A DNA stretch of 64,000 nucleotides, from NCBI GenBank assembly GCA_009869945.1, contig WIXG01000124.1, forward strand, positions 62,001-126,000. The letters run 5' to 3'. The DNA is from Mesaphorura yosii (taxonomy: Eukaryota; Arthropoda; Collembola; Poduromorpha; Tullbergiidae). Both the position numbers and the translations under genes were made by a program. Within the stretch, counting starts at the first letter, position 1, and each line of letters begins with the position of its first letter. This document shows, piece after piece, positions 50,581-61,809 of this stretch. The notes beneath the pieces are model-generated. The model searched no databases and had not been told where the DNA came from. It was given only the letters and a program-made list of their open reading frames with translations.

Positions 50581-51748
50581 ATGGCACAGGCAGCTGGCAC
50601 TAATCCAGCTGCAATTCCAACCATTCCTGACGACATTTTTGGAGATGGAAGATGGATGAGCGTGGTAAGTATATAAATCAACTGAATGAGTGTCCCCCGT
50701 TGATGTTGGTGACAGGGTTATATTACTAATCGGTAGCACTTATGAGAAATCCCACTAATTTGTAGCATAGAAGATTTGTAACTGATGCTCAAGAGAAGGA
50801 ACCGGAAGTGGTATTCATTGGTGATTCCATCATTGCATATTTGGGTAAGGTTTTTAACGAAGCACCGAATGAACTTCACTATAACTTCTATATTTCACTC
50901 TTTAAATGTAGAGTACACGGTGATGTGGGATACGTTGTTTGCGCCGTTACATGCAATTAACTTCGGATTTGGTGGTGAAAGAATCGAAAATGTGCTTTGG
51001 AGAGTTCGGAATGGCGAACTGGACCAAATGAATCCAAAGGTGTGGCATAATGCCACATACCATTGCCCATCGCTATTCTTAACGAAAACTATGCCGGACT
51101 TCCGACTGACCTGAATGAGCCTCAATGCCTTCACTCCAAATGTGAATTACACATAATTATTTAACTTATCTGTTCTGACCTTGTAGGCTGTGGTTGTCCT
51201 CGTCGGTACCAATAATCATGGAAATACGCCGGAGCAAGTAGCAGAAGGCATTGGGGCTCTTGTGGAAGCAATACACGAAAAACAGCCCAATGCGCACATT
51301 CTGATACTGGTATTGTCAGCTTTGGCCTTAAATAGTCATTCTGTGTTCTTTATTCAAGCTTTTTGTTACGCTAGTCCCTGCTACCTCGAGGAGAAAAGCC
51401 TAATTCAATTCGTGATAGAAATGCTGCGGTCAATCAGATTCTTAGCAAATCATTAGCCTCAAAACCAGAAACTCAACTAGTCAACATCGATCCAGGATTT
51501 GTGCGTCATGATGGTGAGTCGGGAAGCACTTGTCGATGTCGAAGGTTTGACATTAATCGTTCTGAAATTAATTCATTTGGCATTTTGTAGGTACCATCTC
51601 ACATCATGACATGTGGGATTACCTCCACCTTACCAAATCGGGGTATTATAAAGCATTTGAACCAGTATATGAACTCCTTCTTCAGCTTCTTGGTGAAAAC
51701 GAACCTGAATCTAAAAGATTGGAACGACTGGAGTTGGAACGTGAATAA
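50581..51748 (+). CDS. PAFAH1B2/3: Platelet-activating factor acetylhydrolase IB, catalytic alpha subunit
   Basis: This is a cytosolic GDSL/SGNH-type hydrolase that removes the sn-2 acetyl group of PAF. In mammals it pairs with LIS1, a dynein regulator. Six exons, 50581-50664, 50766-50844, 50912-51039, 51187-51309, 51375-51513 and 51591-51748, give 236 aa in phase, the usual length (about 229-231). The N-terminus TNPAAIPTIPDDIFGDGRWM matches PAFAH1B2/3. The nucleophile Ser lies in VVFIGDSII (about residue 48), the oxyanion Asn in VVLVGTNNHGNTPEQVA, and the catalytic Asp and His in WDYLHLTKSGY. LLPRGEKPNSIRDRNAAVNQ is also family-typical. The active site is complete, so it should be enzymatically competent. 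Invertebrates usually have one alpha gene; whether it binds a LIS1 orthologue is inference. The stop codon TAA sits inside an AATAAA. Confidence 0.95.
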
Positions 51749-54700
51749 ATATGCAAATGTGGCGTTTTAATTTTCTGTCAAGTTGGACGTTGGATCACTG
51801 AACTATGAATTTTATCACGCCGACGAAGCCTTCCAAAATTACCATTATTCAATGCAATATTGTGGGACAATGTGTATCAGGTTATCGGCGGGTTGGTTGG
51901 TTCACTTGATGGTGCAACATTTTATTTTTAAAATGAGTACATTTACAATTAACATTTGACAATTGAGTTAGATCAATTTCTGCTCATCCTTTCCACAAGA
52001 ATTGTCATTCTCAACTCTATTTTCTATTATTATGTAGTTCCTCTTTGACGTAATTTTAATCTGTACCAAATACTTATTATTTTCATATCGTCTTCACACA
52101 CACACATGTTTAGACAGTTTAGAGTAACAAATAGATTATAGAGTTAGTTAGTTATAACATTAGCATTACGAAGAATTTGTACCACACTAGGACAATTTTG
52201 CTAGTTATCGTGCGCCGTACACAGTTTATCGTTCGTGCTTTGACGCGTATGCTTGAAGAAAGCAAGATATCCATTCAGATCGATTCGATTCGATGGCGTG
52301 ATTCGTTTCTTGGCGGTGAGCTGTTGGTCGCTTCTCATTTGTCGGCTTTCGTGACTGAATGAAAGATTATGCAGTTCTTGCAGCTTGTAGTTTAGAGAGA
52401 AATAGCTCTCTGTGAGTTTTTTATTCACGTAATTCCGTCCTAATTGGCTAATTTGTCGCAAATGCTTGTAAGGGTATTTCAATTTATGTGTTTTGATTAA
52501 CTGGGAAAGACAGTCAAGAAAGCCGACGTCAAATTTGTCAATTCCCCACACGAGGATAGCGGATGTTTAGCTTGATGACGAATGAAATGTAATGATTCCA
52601 TCAATATCAATTTCATAATAACAGTAAACACTTCTTTCCTACTGTGCTTGATCGATTCAATGAGTTCTCGTAATCTGGTTTTTCGTTATTGTTATTATCG
52701 CATTTATTGCTTCTGCGAAAATGAAATTGCATATTTATGCAGAGTTGGTTGTGAGGAATTTGATTCAATGATTTCTGACTAATTTCTAATTCATCGAAGC
52801 ACTTGTTATGAACAGGACAGAACAGAGCACTAGTAGGAGTTAATAAACAATACATCAGCCTGAAATTCTCCAAGCACTGGTAGCTGAATTACTGGGTCAA
52901 ATGTGTCGGAACTCGTATATGCAACTCCGTAACTTTTAACAACGTCTACGTCATGTCAAATTCCAGATAATCTTTCATTCATCTGCAGTATTCCTGGCCA
53001 TGCTTTATTAATTCCGCAAGGTAACAGGATATAGTTCAACAGCTTGGCAGGAATACCGAGCATGGATTCCATTTTCCTCGATTACACGGTGCACCAATTT
53101 TGCACAATCTAAATCGAGAGTTGGAACTGTTCTGGCTTTTGCTTCGGCTCCAGCGAAAACAAGATAAGATAACCTCAATATAAAAGCAAAAACCTTATGA
53201 AATGGTGACGAAGTAGACCAATTGAGAAAATGCAGTGTGCGCTCAACTCACAAAAATTTCCATTCAATTGGCAACTAGTTGGTACCTGTCCTTCGCTGCT
53301 AGTTTCGTTATCTTCTACAAATATGCGCCTGTATTTTAATGGGGCCTTCACTCTTTCCAACTTATCACCATCATGCTGGGTTGCGTTGCGATAACGATTC
53401 GAAATCAATCCACTCTCATTTTCTGTATTAATTTATCACTCGAGTTCGCATGAAACATGTATAGATTTCCCATTACTAACGCATGAGTCTTTTATGATGA
53501 CAATTTGGAGAACAGCCAGGGCCAGCGGGGTTGAAGCATATTTTTATCTTTACAGCACAGCGGAAGGACAGTCATTTTATCATCTCGGATTTAGCTTACT
53601 CATGATTTTTCATTTTCATACATGGCTTATTTACTCGAAAGGTGCGACATAATTTAGTAATATCCGATAAATTGGACTCTGACGAGGTACCGACTTGCAT
53701 AAGGCATATACAGAAGGCTGAACTAACAGAAGGACTTCGAGCACATTCAGTCGACTGACGCCAGTGAACACGAGGTGAGGTGAGACTCTGTGTACCTGCG
53801 AACATCTGCTGTAGTCACAGTCTTCGTTCGTATTATTACACTTCTACAACTTCTACCCTCACAGCGATATTTGGTCAAAATTCGCATTTTGATTCCATCA
53901 GATTCATTTGCGTCGTTCATCAAGTAGTCACAGTCGCATACGTCAGTTGTGGCAGGCAGTTGGTCTTGTTTTTGCTCCCTCCTGAATTTTGTCGGCTGAA
54001 AGTGAAACTGTTGCCTGAAGTAGGGAGTCCTCAAAAGGAAGGGATCTCATTCAAAGCCATTTAGGAAACGTGTTCAAGCTAGCAAATCGTAGTTCCAGCC
54101 ACCGCCGTTATTTTCGCGTACTTTTCGTTCTGCATTCCCGGTAAGTCCAATCTTTGAACTTTGTGGCTTGTGCTGCACGCATTCATGCAGCAATTGAAGA
54201 AATCTAGCCGTAAGACATTTGCTAGGCGGCTATTAAGCCTCAGTTCACAAGAAATTGACGTCATGTTGTTCAATTAACGAGGCCAGGTATATTGTTGGGA
54301 ACGAATTACTTGCCGACGAAACGCGAAATTGGCCTCAAGAGTTCACCGGCTTGCTTTACCAAAACAGAGCAATAAATTCTAATGATGCCGATGGACCACA
54401 GAAGTTATTCACCGTCTGGTTGTGTAATGGGTTATGGGAGTGGCTGTGCTCTGGAAAGAAATTGCAAAATTATTAAATTATCATCACAGAAATTATGAGA
54501 GTCGGCCCAGAATACCAAAACTGGAAATTACTCAGTTCCTCCTTCGTGGGCCATGGACCTGTGAATCACAGTGCGCAGGTGCAAAACTCCCAGCCTCGTA
54601 TCTCAGATGAGAATCAGACGAATAGTGTGAAGATGATCATGATCATATTTCAGATTAAGTAGCTCAGGGCTACGCTGACGCTACGTCTGGCTCAATCTAT

Positions 54701-57528
54701 CATTTCATGTATTGACATTGTGATTTGTGAAGTTGCGAAAATCATGTTCAGTTCCAGAAACCCATAATTAAGGTTTCAATGCAAAATGAGCAGGTTTCAC
54801 GGAGAGCGCTTTGCTTTTGCTGTTTTGAGATTGATCATTGTACCATAACCACATCCATTCTACTCCCCAACTTTTGGAAAAGCACGGACTTTGTAACAAT
54901 GAAGAACGAAATTGAAGCAGCACCGCAAAAAATATCAAGGCGAGCAGCGTCTGTGCCTGAAGTCTGAAATCGTGCAAAGGTTGCTTCACTCTGCTCGACC
55001 ATCCAGCCACAAACACTACAATAGTCAGGCCACACTACAGACTTGTTAGCCAATTGTTCTTTTAAGCAAGCGTTTGGCTTGATGGCTGTGGTGTATGTCA
55101 AGGTCTCATCTCATTAATATTATATCATCGCCATTTTTACGATCCTCATCAAAACTTAACTAGTACTAATGGAATTTAATAATACAAACAGATTTATCAA
55201 AGCAATGACAAAGTGCGGACCAACTCACGTTTCCTGAAAGATCTTCCACATTGATACATGAACTTGTTCTTTATTGGCGGCATGGGCTGATTGCCATGAA
55301 ATGAGTACATGACACCTAAGTCAGTTTTTTTTGTTAACCTACCGCCTTTAAGCGAGATAAACGCTGGGGTGAAATTCTGAGCGATTGTGAGTGCAAATTG
55401 CGTAATAACAAAGTGCAATTTCAAGCTTCGTCAATTTTGGGCTACAATTGCCAATTTTCCTTTTGGGAACTAGAGTAAAAGGATAGAGAGCTTGGTTCCC
55501 CGCAACTCACCAGCTCAAGGCATTAAAATCTGGACTTCGATCTCATCTCTCCGAGAATAAGGCTTATCTTAATGATCCGTAGCCAATTGTAAATTAGATC
55601 CGGTGATGTTTTTGACCAATTTGTTCTTGGGGATTTTGAGCAACCGGTCAACGATGAATCATAGTTTCGCAACCAAGTTAATCGAGAGTTACCAGCGACA
55701 CTACCAAAGAATTACAAATGTTTAATTTCACATGAAATTGAAAGGATTCTAGGAATGAAAGAACAAATTGCCCAAAGCAATAAGAGAGCAGCCCAAAGTG
55801 ATGTAATTCTAGAGCAGAGTTATCAAACTGCGAACTTCCGTGGAGAGTGCCCCGTGATGAGATTGTTGCAGTGCTAATTAAAAATTAACAGGTCTCCGAC
55901 AATTTTGAAGCATCCAGCAACATCAAAGAGTACAAGTCTAGCTTCTGGGTTTTCGTGCTTCTGGCTCGTGCCACGATTAAAAGTGGCGTGCACTTCTGGT
56001 CCGAGTACCAAGAATTCTATTTTCTGCCTGGATCCTCTCCACCACTCTCTTTCGTCACGAATTCCATGACGTGCATAAACAATTAAAATTAACATAAGCG
56101 TAGGTTCTATAATTGAATGCAGCCATTTAGTTGTACCTTCATAACGATGGGAATTTCTTACTTGCACAAAAAAGAACCACGTCGTTTCAAGCGCAGCATT
56201 CGCAAAAAAGACGGACATTGGGAATTTTTGCAAAAGTAGCCAAGAAGCTAGAATGGCTAGAAGCTGTACACAATATCGTAGTATTGTGATTATGACCATT
56301 GCATAAATATGATTTAACAATGCATTTTGGATTGATCACATTATTGCGACTACTACAACGTACAGCGTTAGCGTAAGCATGTACATGTGCATACAAAGAC
56401 TCTGCCACCTGCGTGTTTACTGATGCGGCGCAGTGAAACTCTGCCACGGCTCGCTTAGTTCCTCAACAGGTTCGATCATCATCACACCACAGCATACCTT
56501 AACAGGACTCACACATTTAATTATGTGATCGTTTTACAAGACATCTCGTAAGTCAGTGTAAGTCAAAACACCTGTGAATTAGTCAGCCAAGAAATTAGCA
56601 TCCTTCTCGTTCTCGATCCATCGCGTCATTCATACGTCTTTAGCCCGGTCTTTCTGTGTCCGCGTGCGGAAGAAGAGAACTCTTGCATCGCGTCTCGTTG
56701 TGGACGATCATTCACAATCTCAATTCGTCGGATTGAAATTCACTTTCAAGCCGCTGCGGTGGGCGAGTGAAGCGTATGCAAATTGTGTACAAACAAACGA
56801 TTGTAAGAGTGCGAGTGCTTTAAAATATTCAGACAAATTGCACATAGCATGTGTTTGACAGATTACGAATTCTGTACTTGTGAATTGTGAATTGAAAGCA
56901 AAAGCCAGCAATTTCTTGCTGGTATTTAGTGTGGGCATTAGTAATTAGTAGAAGGCAAGAGGAAATCTCCAGAATAATTTAGCCATTACGTGCTCACCAC
57001 GTAAGAGTTCTATTTTACTTCGACATCGCTTCACCGCTTGGGTACCTGTTACAAAAGATTCCAGAACAATAAGAGCATTACGTAAGTAGAACACGGAGGC
57101 GATATGATATCTGAGACAGGCAAAATTAAGCCATTCCGTAACTAAACTAATGTTTTGACAAGAACATTAAGACTTCCTCCCCCAGAGAAGCGTTGAGCCG
57201 CGCAGCTTTAGCATTAACCATGACGTGACTCATACGTTTGAACTTCTTGCCATCTTGCCTGTTTGAAAACAATAGTCAGATGCCAGGTTCACTCGGCATA
57301 GTACTGAGGACTGAGTCAGTGCATGATTAAAATTGTGAACATTAGCCGTGCCGTTAGTAAATTTATTGTCATCAGACGCTTGCAAGTTGTGAGGTTAAGA
57401 TTCTTAAAATTCTGCTGTCGCTGCATTCGTGCATCACAACAAGTTGGTGCTTGGAGTTTAGCGAAATCACCTCAGCGAAGAGTACAAAGACTACTGTTAG
57501 CATTTTTGAGAGTCGCAGCTCACACTCG
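51749..57528. other. Gene-poor region between PAFAH1B and the LRR gene
   Basis: Nearly 5.8 kb hold no gene I can name. Two minus-strand frames are notable: 52201-52551, lysine-rich with no usable ATG, and a hydrophobic ORF at 55874-56299 listed separately. The right part probably contains upstream regulatory sequence of the LRR gene. A short CA run lies near 52098. Confidence 0.4.
55874..56299 (-). CDS. Hydrophobic open reading frame, unrecognised, doubtful
   Basis: ATG at 56299 opens 141 codons. The first 70 residues carry hydrophobic stretches (MVIITILRYCVQLLAILASW and SVFFANAALETTWFFFVQV), and a third lies at about 70-85 (EPTLMLILIVYA). The frame also crosses a good donor-like CAA/GTAAGA shortly after FFFVQ, so a spliced gene with missing exons is possible. 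No family is recognised and A+T-rich DNA yields hydrophobic frames by chance. Low confidence. Confidence 0.18.
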   Translation of the reverse strand: MVIITILRYCVQLLAILASWLLLQKFPMSVFFANAALETTWFFFVQVRNSHRYEGTTKWLHSIIEPTLMLILIVYARHGIRDEREWWRGSRQKIEFLVLGPEVHATFNRGTSQKHENPEARLVLFDVAGCFKIVGDLLIFN

Positions 57529-57713
57529 CAGACTTGGGCAATTACTTTTAATTTTTAATTGGAATTACAATTACACTTACACTTGACTCCGGCAGAAGTA
57601 ACCGATTACTATTACAATTACGTAATTGGAATTGTAATCCGATTCATGCTGCCGGATGCCCAATAATTGTAATTGTAATTCAATTACATTCGGTGTGTAA
57701 TTCTCCAAGTCTG
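57529..57713. mobile_element. Foldback MITE (185 bp) with 8-bp target-site duplication
   Basis: The element begins CAGACTTGG and ends CCAAGTCTG, an exact inverted repeat, with AATTAC also shared just inside. It is flanked by a perfect direct duplication CACACTCG at 57521-57528 and 57714-57721. The whole element is a long imperfect palindrome: the two halves share CCGGCAG/CTGCCGG and repeated ATTACAATTAC motifs. The centre is the perfect palindrome CAATTACGTAATTG (57615-57628), exactly at the geometric midpoint. There is no coding capacity. An 8-bp duplication with CAG-type ends fits a non-autonomous hAT-superfamily element; P-type elements also make 8-bp duplications. It lies about 0.7 kb upstream of the LRR gene's start codon. 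Confidence 0.85.
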
Positions 57714-57721
57714 CACACTCG

Positions 57722-58405
57722 GAATGGACGAAATGTTATTGTTAGCTCAGCAATAAAGTGTCATTTCAGTCGTAGATCCGTGAGCAATAAAACACACGTG
57801 TGCCGTTGTGCCGTGCCACTGAGTCTGACTTTTGTGCCTACCGATCCATTCAATTTGCGACCGTCAAAGTAAGCAGTGTAAAGTTAGCAGCGCAGAAAAT
57901 CGAAAGTTTGCCACAGCGTGCCGACGTCGCTGACAAAGGTCACCAGATTTATCATGCACGCACTCCATACATAATCGTTAATTATTTCATGACTTGATTT
58001 GCGCTAGCTGTTTACGTCTGCCCTGATTTCTTAAAGTACTCATAAAACTACCGATAAAGTGTGAAGTCTGCTGGTCTAACATGTGCGAGCGTGCGTCCTT
58101 ATCAATGCAGCCGGCAAGCGAGTGGTGAAAACAGTACAAGGAGATCGATTCAAGATCACATACAGTCGTTTCTCAGAAGCTTCAAACTGCAACTGCAAGG
58201 AACACTTGTGAAATTGCAAACGAAGTGCAACAGCAGGAGCCGCGGTTGCAATTTAACTTGCTAAACCATTTATCGCGACACGAGCTGTGCTAATCTGTTG
58301 CTAAAAATATTGTCAGTGTCTGGAAAGCTCATAAATTCTGTAACGGTGCTTTTATTTCTCACAGATTCTCATTCGACCTACATCGAGCTTCGTCAGACAG
58401 TCAAA
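57722..58405 (+). promoter_or_regulatory. Probable promoter and 5' UTR of the LRR gene
   Basis: 684 bp lie between the MITE and the LRR start codon. A TTTATTTCTCACAG acceptor ending near 58363 suggests that the 5' UTR is spliced shortly before the ATG. The frame of the LRR exon is open upstream to 58298 but without ATG. Confidence 0.35.
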
Positions 58406-60816
58406 ATGAAGTCTTCCCGCTTCCTATTCGTGCTTGGACTAATTTTGGTGGAACTCTTATCGTCGTCTGTCCTTGTGAACGGTGCGAAACCGATACCCGC
58501 GGAAGATGACGAAGAAACCCTGAATATTTGCAAGGACGGCCTGTGCAGCTGCGACAATATTGAGCCATTCTTGATATCATGCATCGGAAATACGCTGGAC
58601 AAGCTGTACGACAACGACGAGTGGATCCATACAATTGAGACGAATAATCTTCAAAACCGCAGCCTGGATTTCCGCGTGGATAAAAATAAAATTACAGAAA
58701 TTCCGAAATTCCCGAAGCTGAAGATCACAACGCTGTCATTCAAGAATAACAAAATATACGAAATTTATCCCTACGCATTTGCCGAGCTCGAAGGCCTTGT
58801 TGCATTGGACTTGAGTCAGAACCTTCTGACCTCAAAAAGTCTTAACGACTTTGTCTTCGCAGGAATCTTTAACAACGACAGTTACTACAAGCCACTGGGC
58901 CTGCAGCATCTAAATTTGTCGCACAATCAAATTCACAGGTAATTGGCACAAAATGATCACTCGATTCAATTTTTAATCTTATACAGTCACGTCAATTTCA
59001 TTCATATCGGTTGAGTCTTTAACTTTGAGCCTAATTTGTATTCAGTTGACGTGTAGACAGTTTCCCTTTTAATTCATCCATCATTATTTTGATTATAAGC
59101 AGCAGACCGCTCATGGATTGACAAAACAAAACTTTCCGTGTCTCGGCCTTCACTGTGTTTGTATTGTTTTACAGCATTGAAAAAGACGTTTTTGACCATC
59201 TTCCTGAGCTAACATCCTTGGACTTGAGCAACAATCCTCTTAAAGTGTTAGGGTCCACAGCAAACGCTCTTGCATCACTCAAAAGCTTGAAGGTAATTAA
59301 TACAATTTTACGTGAACTATATTTCAAGCTGTTCGACTCAGTGCACTCGGAGTACAGCATCTCTGTTTTCGAAGTGCATCGCCAAAAATGCCACGTCGTT
59401 CGCAGGCTCCTCAGAGAGGAGCCGGAGTCACAAGATGGGCAATAATTTGCCTGAAACTTGTTACCGAGCAATCGAATTTTAACATACGCAATTCTTTTTC
59501 CAGACTCTCTCAATGGTCAATGCTGAACTCAAGTACATTCAAATGGGGTTATTCCATGATTTGATTCATCTGGAATACTTGGACCTGTCTGGGAATAAGT
59601 TTGACGTTGTTCCTCCTGAAATTCTCAATTCACATGGTCTCAAGGTTTTGATTTTGGATAACAACTTGTTTGAGTCACTGAATGATAAGTCCTTTACTGT
59701 AAGTTTTCCTATATCGCATATTGAGACGTGTTCGTGAGAATTTTCTAAATTAAGATTACTCCATAATCATATTTCACAGGACCTGAAAGAGCTTCAAGTT
59801 CTCAGCATTAGTCACATGCCCACACTTAAAATAATTGAAGAAAACACGTTTGGGACACTGGTGAAATTAACAGTTCTGAAATGCCATCATAATCGGGAAT
59901 TGAGCAGAATCAGCGACTCTGCGTTTTACAAAATCACTGAAACGGATGAAGATTGGCCAGTGAAGGAGGTAAATGCTCCTCTTAATATATGACTAGTCAG
60001 GAATGCAACGCAAAAATTCTTTCAGATATGGCTGAACGACAACGCACTCTCCCATATTGACAAAGACTTGGCTCCTTGGCGTATGGTGCAATATATTGAC
60101 ATTCAAAACAACCCGTTCAGGTGAGCTGACGTTCCAGAGCAAAGCATCAAAATCAAGGCATGCTTCTCAACGTTGAAAAACATTTTGCTATTCATGTTTT
60201 ATTCATAGATGTAATTGTGGCTTGCAATGGATGGCGCAAATTCTCGTGCCACAAATCGTCAAGACACATCCACATTTGGTGGAGAACATTAGGTGAGCTT
60301 TTGGAGTAATAATCTCAAGGACACATGAAACACTTCATGCATTCTAATGGCCTTGATTTGAATTGCAGATGCAGCGAACCTGAACCGTTGAAAGGTGCTG
60401 ATATTGTTGAGCTAGGAGTGGAAGACGATCGGTTTTCCAGATGTAAAGCAGGTGGCCCCACAAGACAGCTGTCCGGAGTGGGACGAAATAGCTCAGCGGA
60501 TTCCTATCAAACTACTGGAGTCACGATTTTAATTATTGGGTAAGTAATTAAGCGACTACCATTTAATACTATTCATGTGCTAAAGAGTGCAATGTGTCAA
60601 ATTCAAATCGATGTTAATTAATGACCCTTTCACAGAGTCATTTTAACTACGATTGGTCTCACTGTTCTTGGGGTGATTATTATCAAGCGCCGTGCAATTG
60701 CTGCTGCATTAATTGCACATCACGAAATTCGCTACCAGAAAGCTGATACATACGATGACACAGAGTCTTCGTACAGAAGCCCATCCACCGGGTCTGCGTA
60801 CAAAGTGGTGGTGTAA
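58406..60816 (+). CDS. Leucine-rich-repeat type I transmembrane protein
   Basis: Eight exons, 58406-58938, 59175-59292, 59504-59698, 59780-59968, 60026-60120, 60209-60292, 60369-60539 and 60636-60816, splice in phase to 521 aa. The order is a signal peptide (FLFVLGLILVELLSSSVLVNG), an N-terminal cysteine cap (CKDGLCSC), about eight LRRs (ALDLSQNLL, LQHLNLSHNQIH, LTSLDLSNNPL, LEYLDLSGNKFDVVP and others), and a C-terminal cap of LRRCT type (NPFRCNCGLQWM with later RCSEP and RC). A membrane helix (ILIIGVILTTIGLTVLGVIII) is followed by KRR and a short cytoplasmic tail of about 50 residues rich in Tyr/Ser, ending YKVVV. This is a cell-surface adhesion or signalling receptor of the kind common in arthropod nervous systems. 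I cannot assign a specific orthologue. The ATG is the first in frame (AAAATGA context). Confidence 0.9.
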
Positions 60817-61400
60817 AACTATCTACAAGACTTATGTTATGTTAAGTTTAAGATTTTGTCTTAACTAATACTTAAATTACTTTTTTGGTACTCTTGTGTT
60901 CAGAATAGTATAAGGTTTTCGTTACGTTGAGTAGAAATACGTATCATCATTAACTTCTACTTTCGTTGTGTATAACTTGTTTGTTTGGAAATCTAGACAA
61001 TGGCATTTCGCCTGCATGATTTTTTAGTCAACTCTGGGGGCACAAAATCGAGTGTCGATTTCCTGATTATTCTAAGTCCTTAATGCAATTATGCACCCCT
61101 ATCTTAATTACTGCTAAGGCTGGGTTTACCTTCCCGTGAGGTTTTAAGATATGTGAGAGTGAGGAGGATATGAGTGTATGAAATTGCTAACGCCGCGTGT
61201 ACCCTAATTGCCTTAAATGTCTTGATATAAGACGACGAACTGTGATGCATTTTATTTCATGCTTTGTTTTAGTGACGGTGATGCATTATTACATTATTAA
61301 GCCCAACCGCAGACCTAGCAAATTAGTGTTAATATTTTGTTTTCCAAGCCCGCCGGAGTTGTCGCGTTGTCGGAAGAAATTTAGAAACGGACCGGTGCCA

Positions 61401-61406
61401 AATAAA
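61401..61406 (+). terminator. Putative polyadenylation signal (AATAAA) of the LRR gene
   Basis: AATAAA occurs 585 nt past the LRR stop codon, with a second copy at 61493-61498. Either is a reasonable 3' end; no cleavage evidence is available. Confidence 0.35.
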
Positions 61407-61620
61407 GACCAGTTTAGTAACGAATTGTCCTTGCAGTAACAAAGTTCAAAAGAGTTCACAGTTGACTGTATTGATTACAAACGAAAATGGTAAATAAAAT
61501 CAGGTTACAGCTTATCCTTATTGAAAATAGTGATGCTTTATTACACGTCAGCTAGTCGGCACAATGTGATTTGTTCTGTAAACAGTTTTGGGGCAGGAAC
61601 TGCGCGAGCAATGCCAATGA

Positions 61621-61809
61621 ATGGGAAATTGCAATCGCAGGCACAAATTGACACGAAGCTCGGACACAGAAAATTACTACTGTGATATGGTGAGCAGTTC
61701 AGGGTCCTCGTGTGTCGTGCCGCAGACTCCGCACATCATTCGTCCAGACTCGAAGTATGAAAATAATAATTCGCCACGATCTAAATTAATTTGTTCCGTA
61801 ACTCAATAA
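61621..61809 (+). CDS. Short ORF with N-myristoylation-like start (doubtful; possible first exon)
   Basis: ATG opens 62 codons starting MGNCNRRHK. Gly2 followed by a neighbouring Cys is the pattern of dual N-myristoylated and palmitoylated proteins. A GTGAGC donor-like site follows DTENYYCDM at about 61690, so this may be the first coding exon of a gene running out of the window. An overlapping frame starts a few bases upstream. No family is recognised and the length is within chance expectation. Confidence 0.2.
   Translation: MGNCNRRHKLTRSSDTENYYCDMVSSSGSSCVVPQTPHIIRPDSKYENNNSPRSKLICSVTQ

Noticed and set aside
52201..52551. Lysine-rich minus-strand frame of about 116 codons, with an acceptor-like TTTCCCAG inside
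   Set aside because: There is no ATG before the last third (the frame opens at GTG), no recognised family and no partner exons found. It could be an orphan exon but is unsupported.
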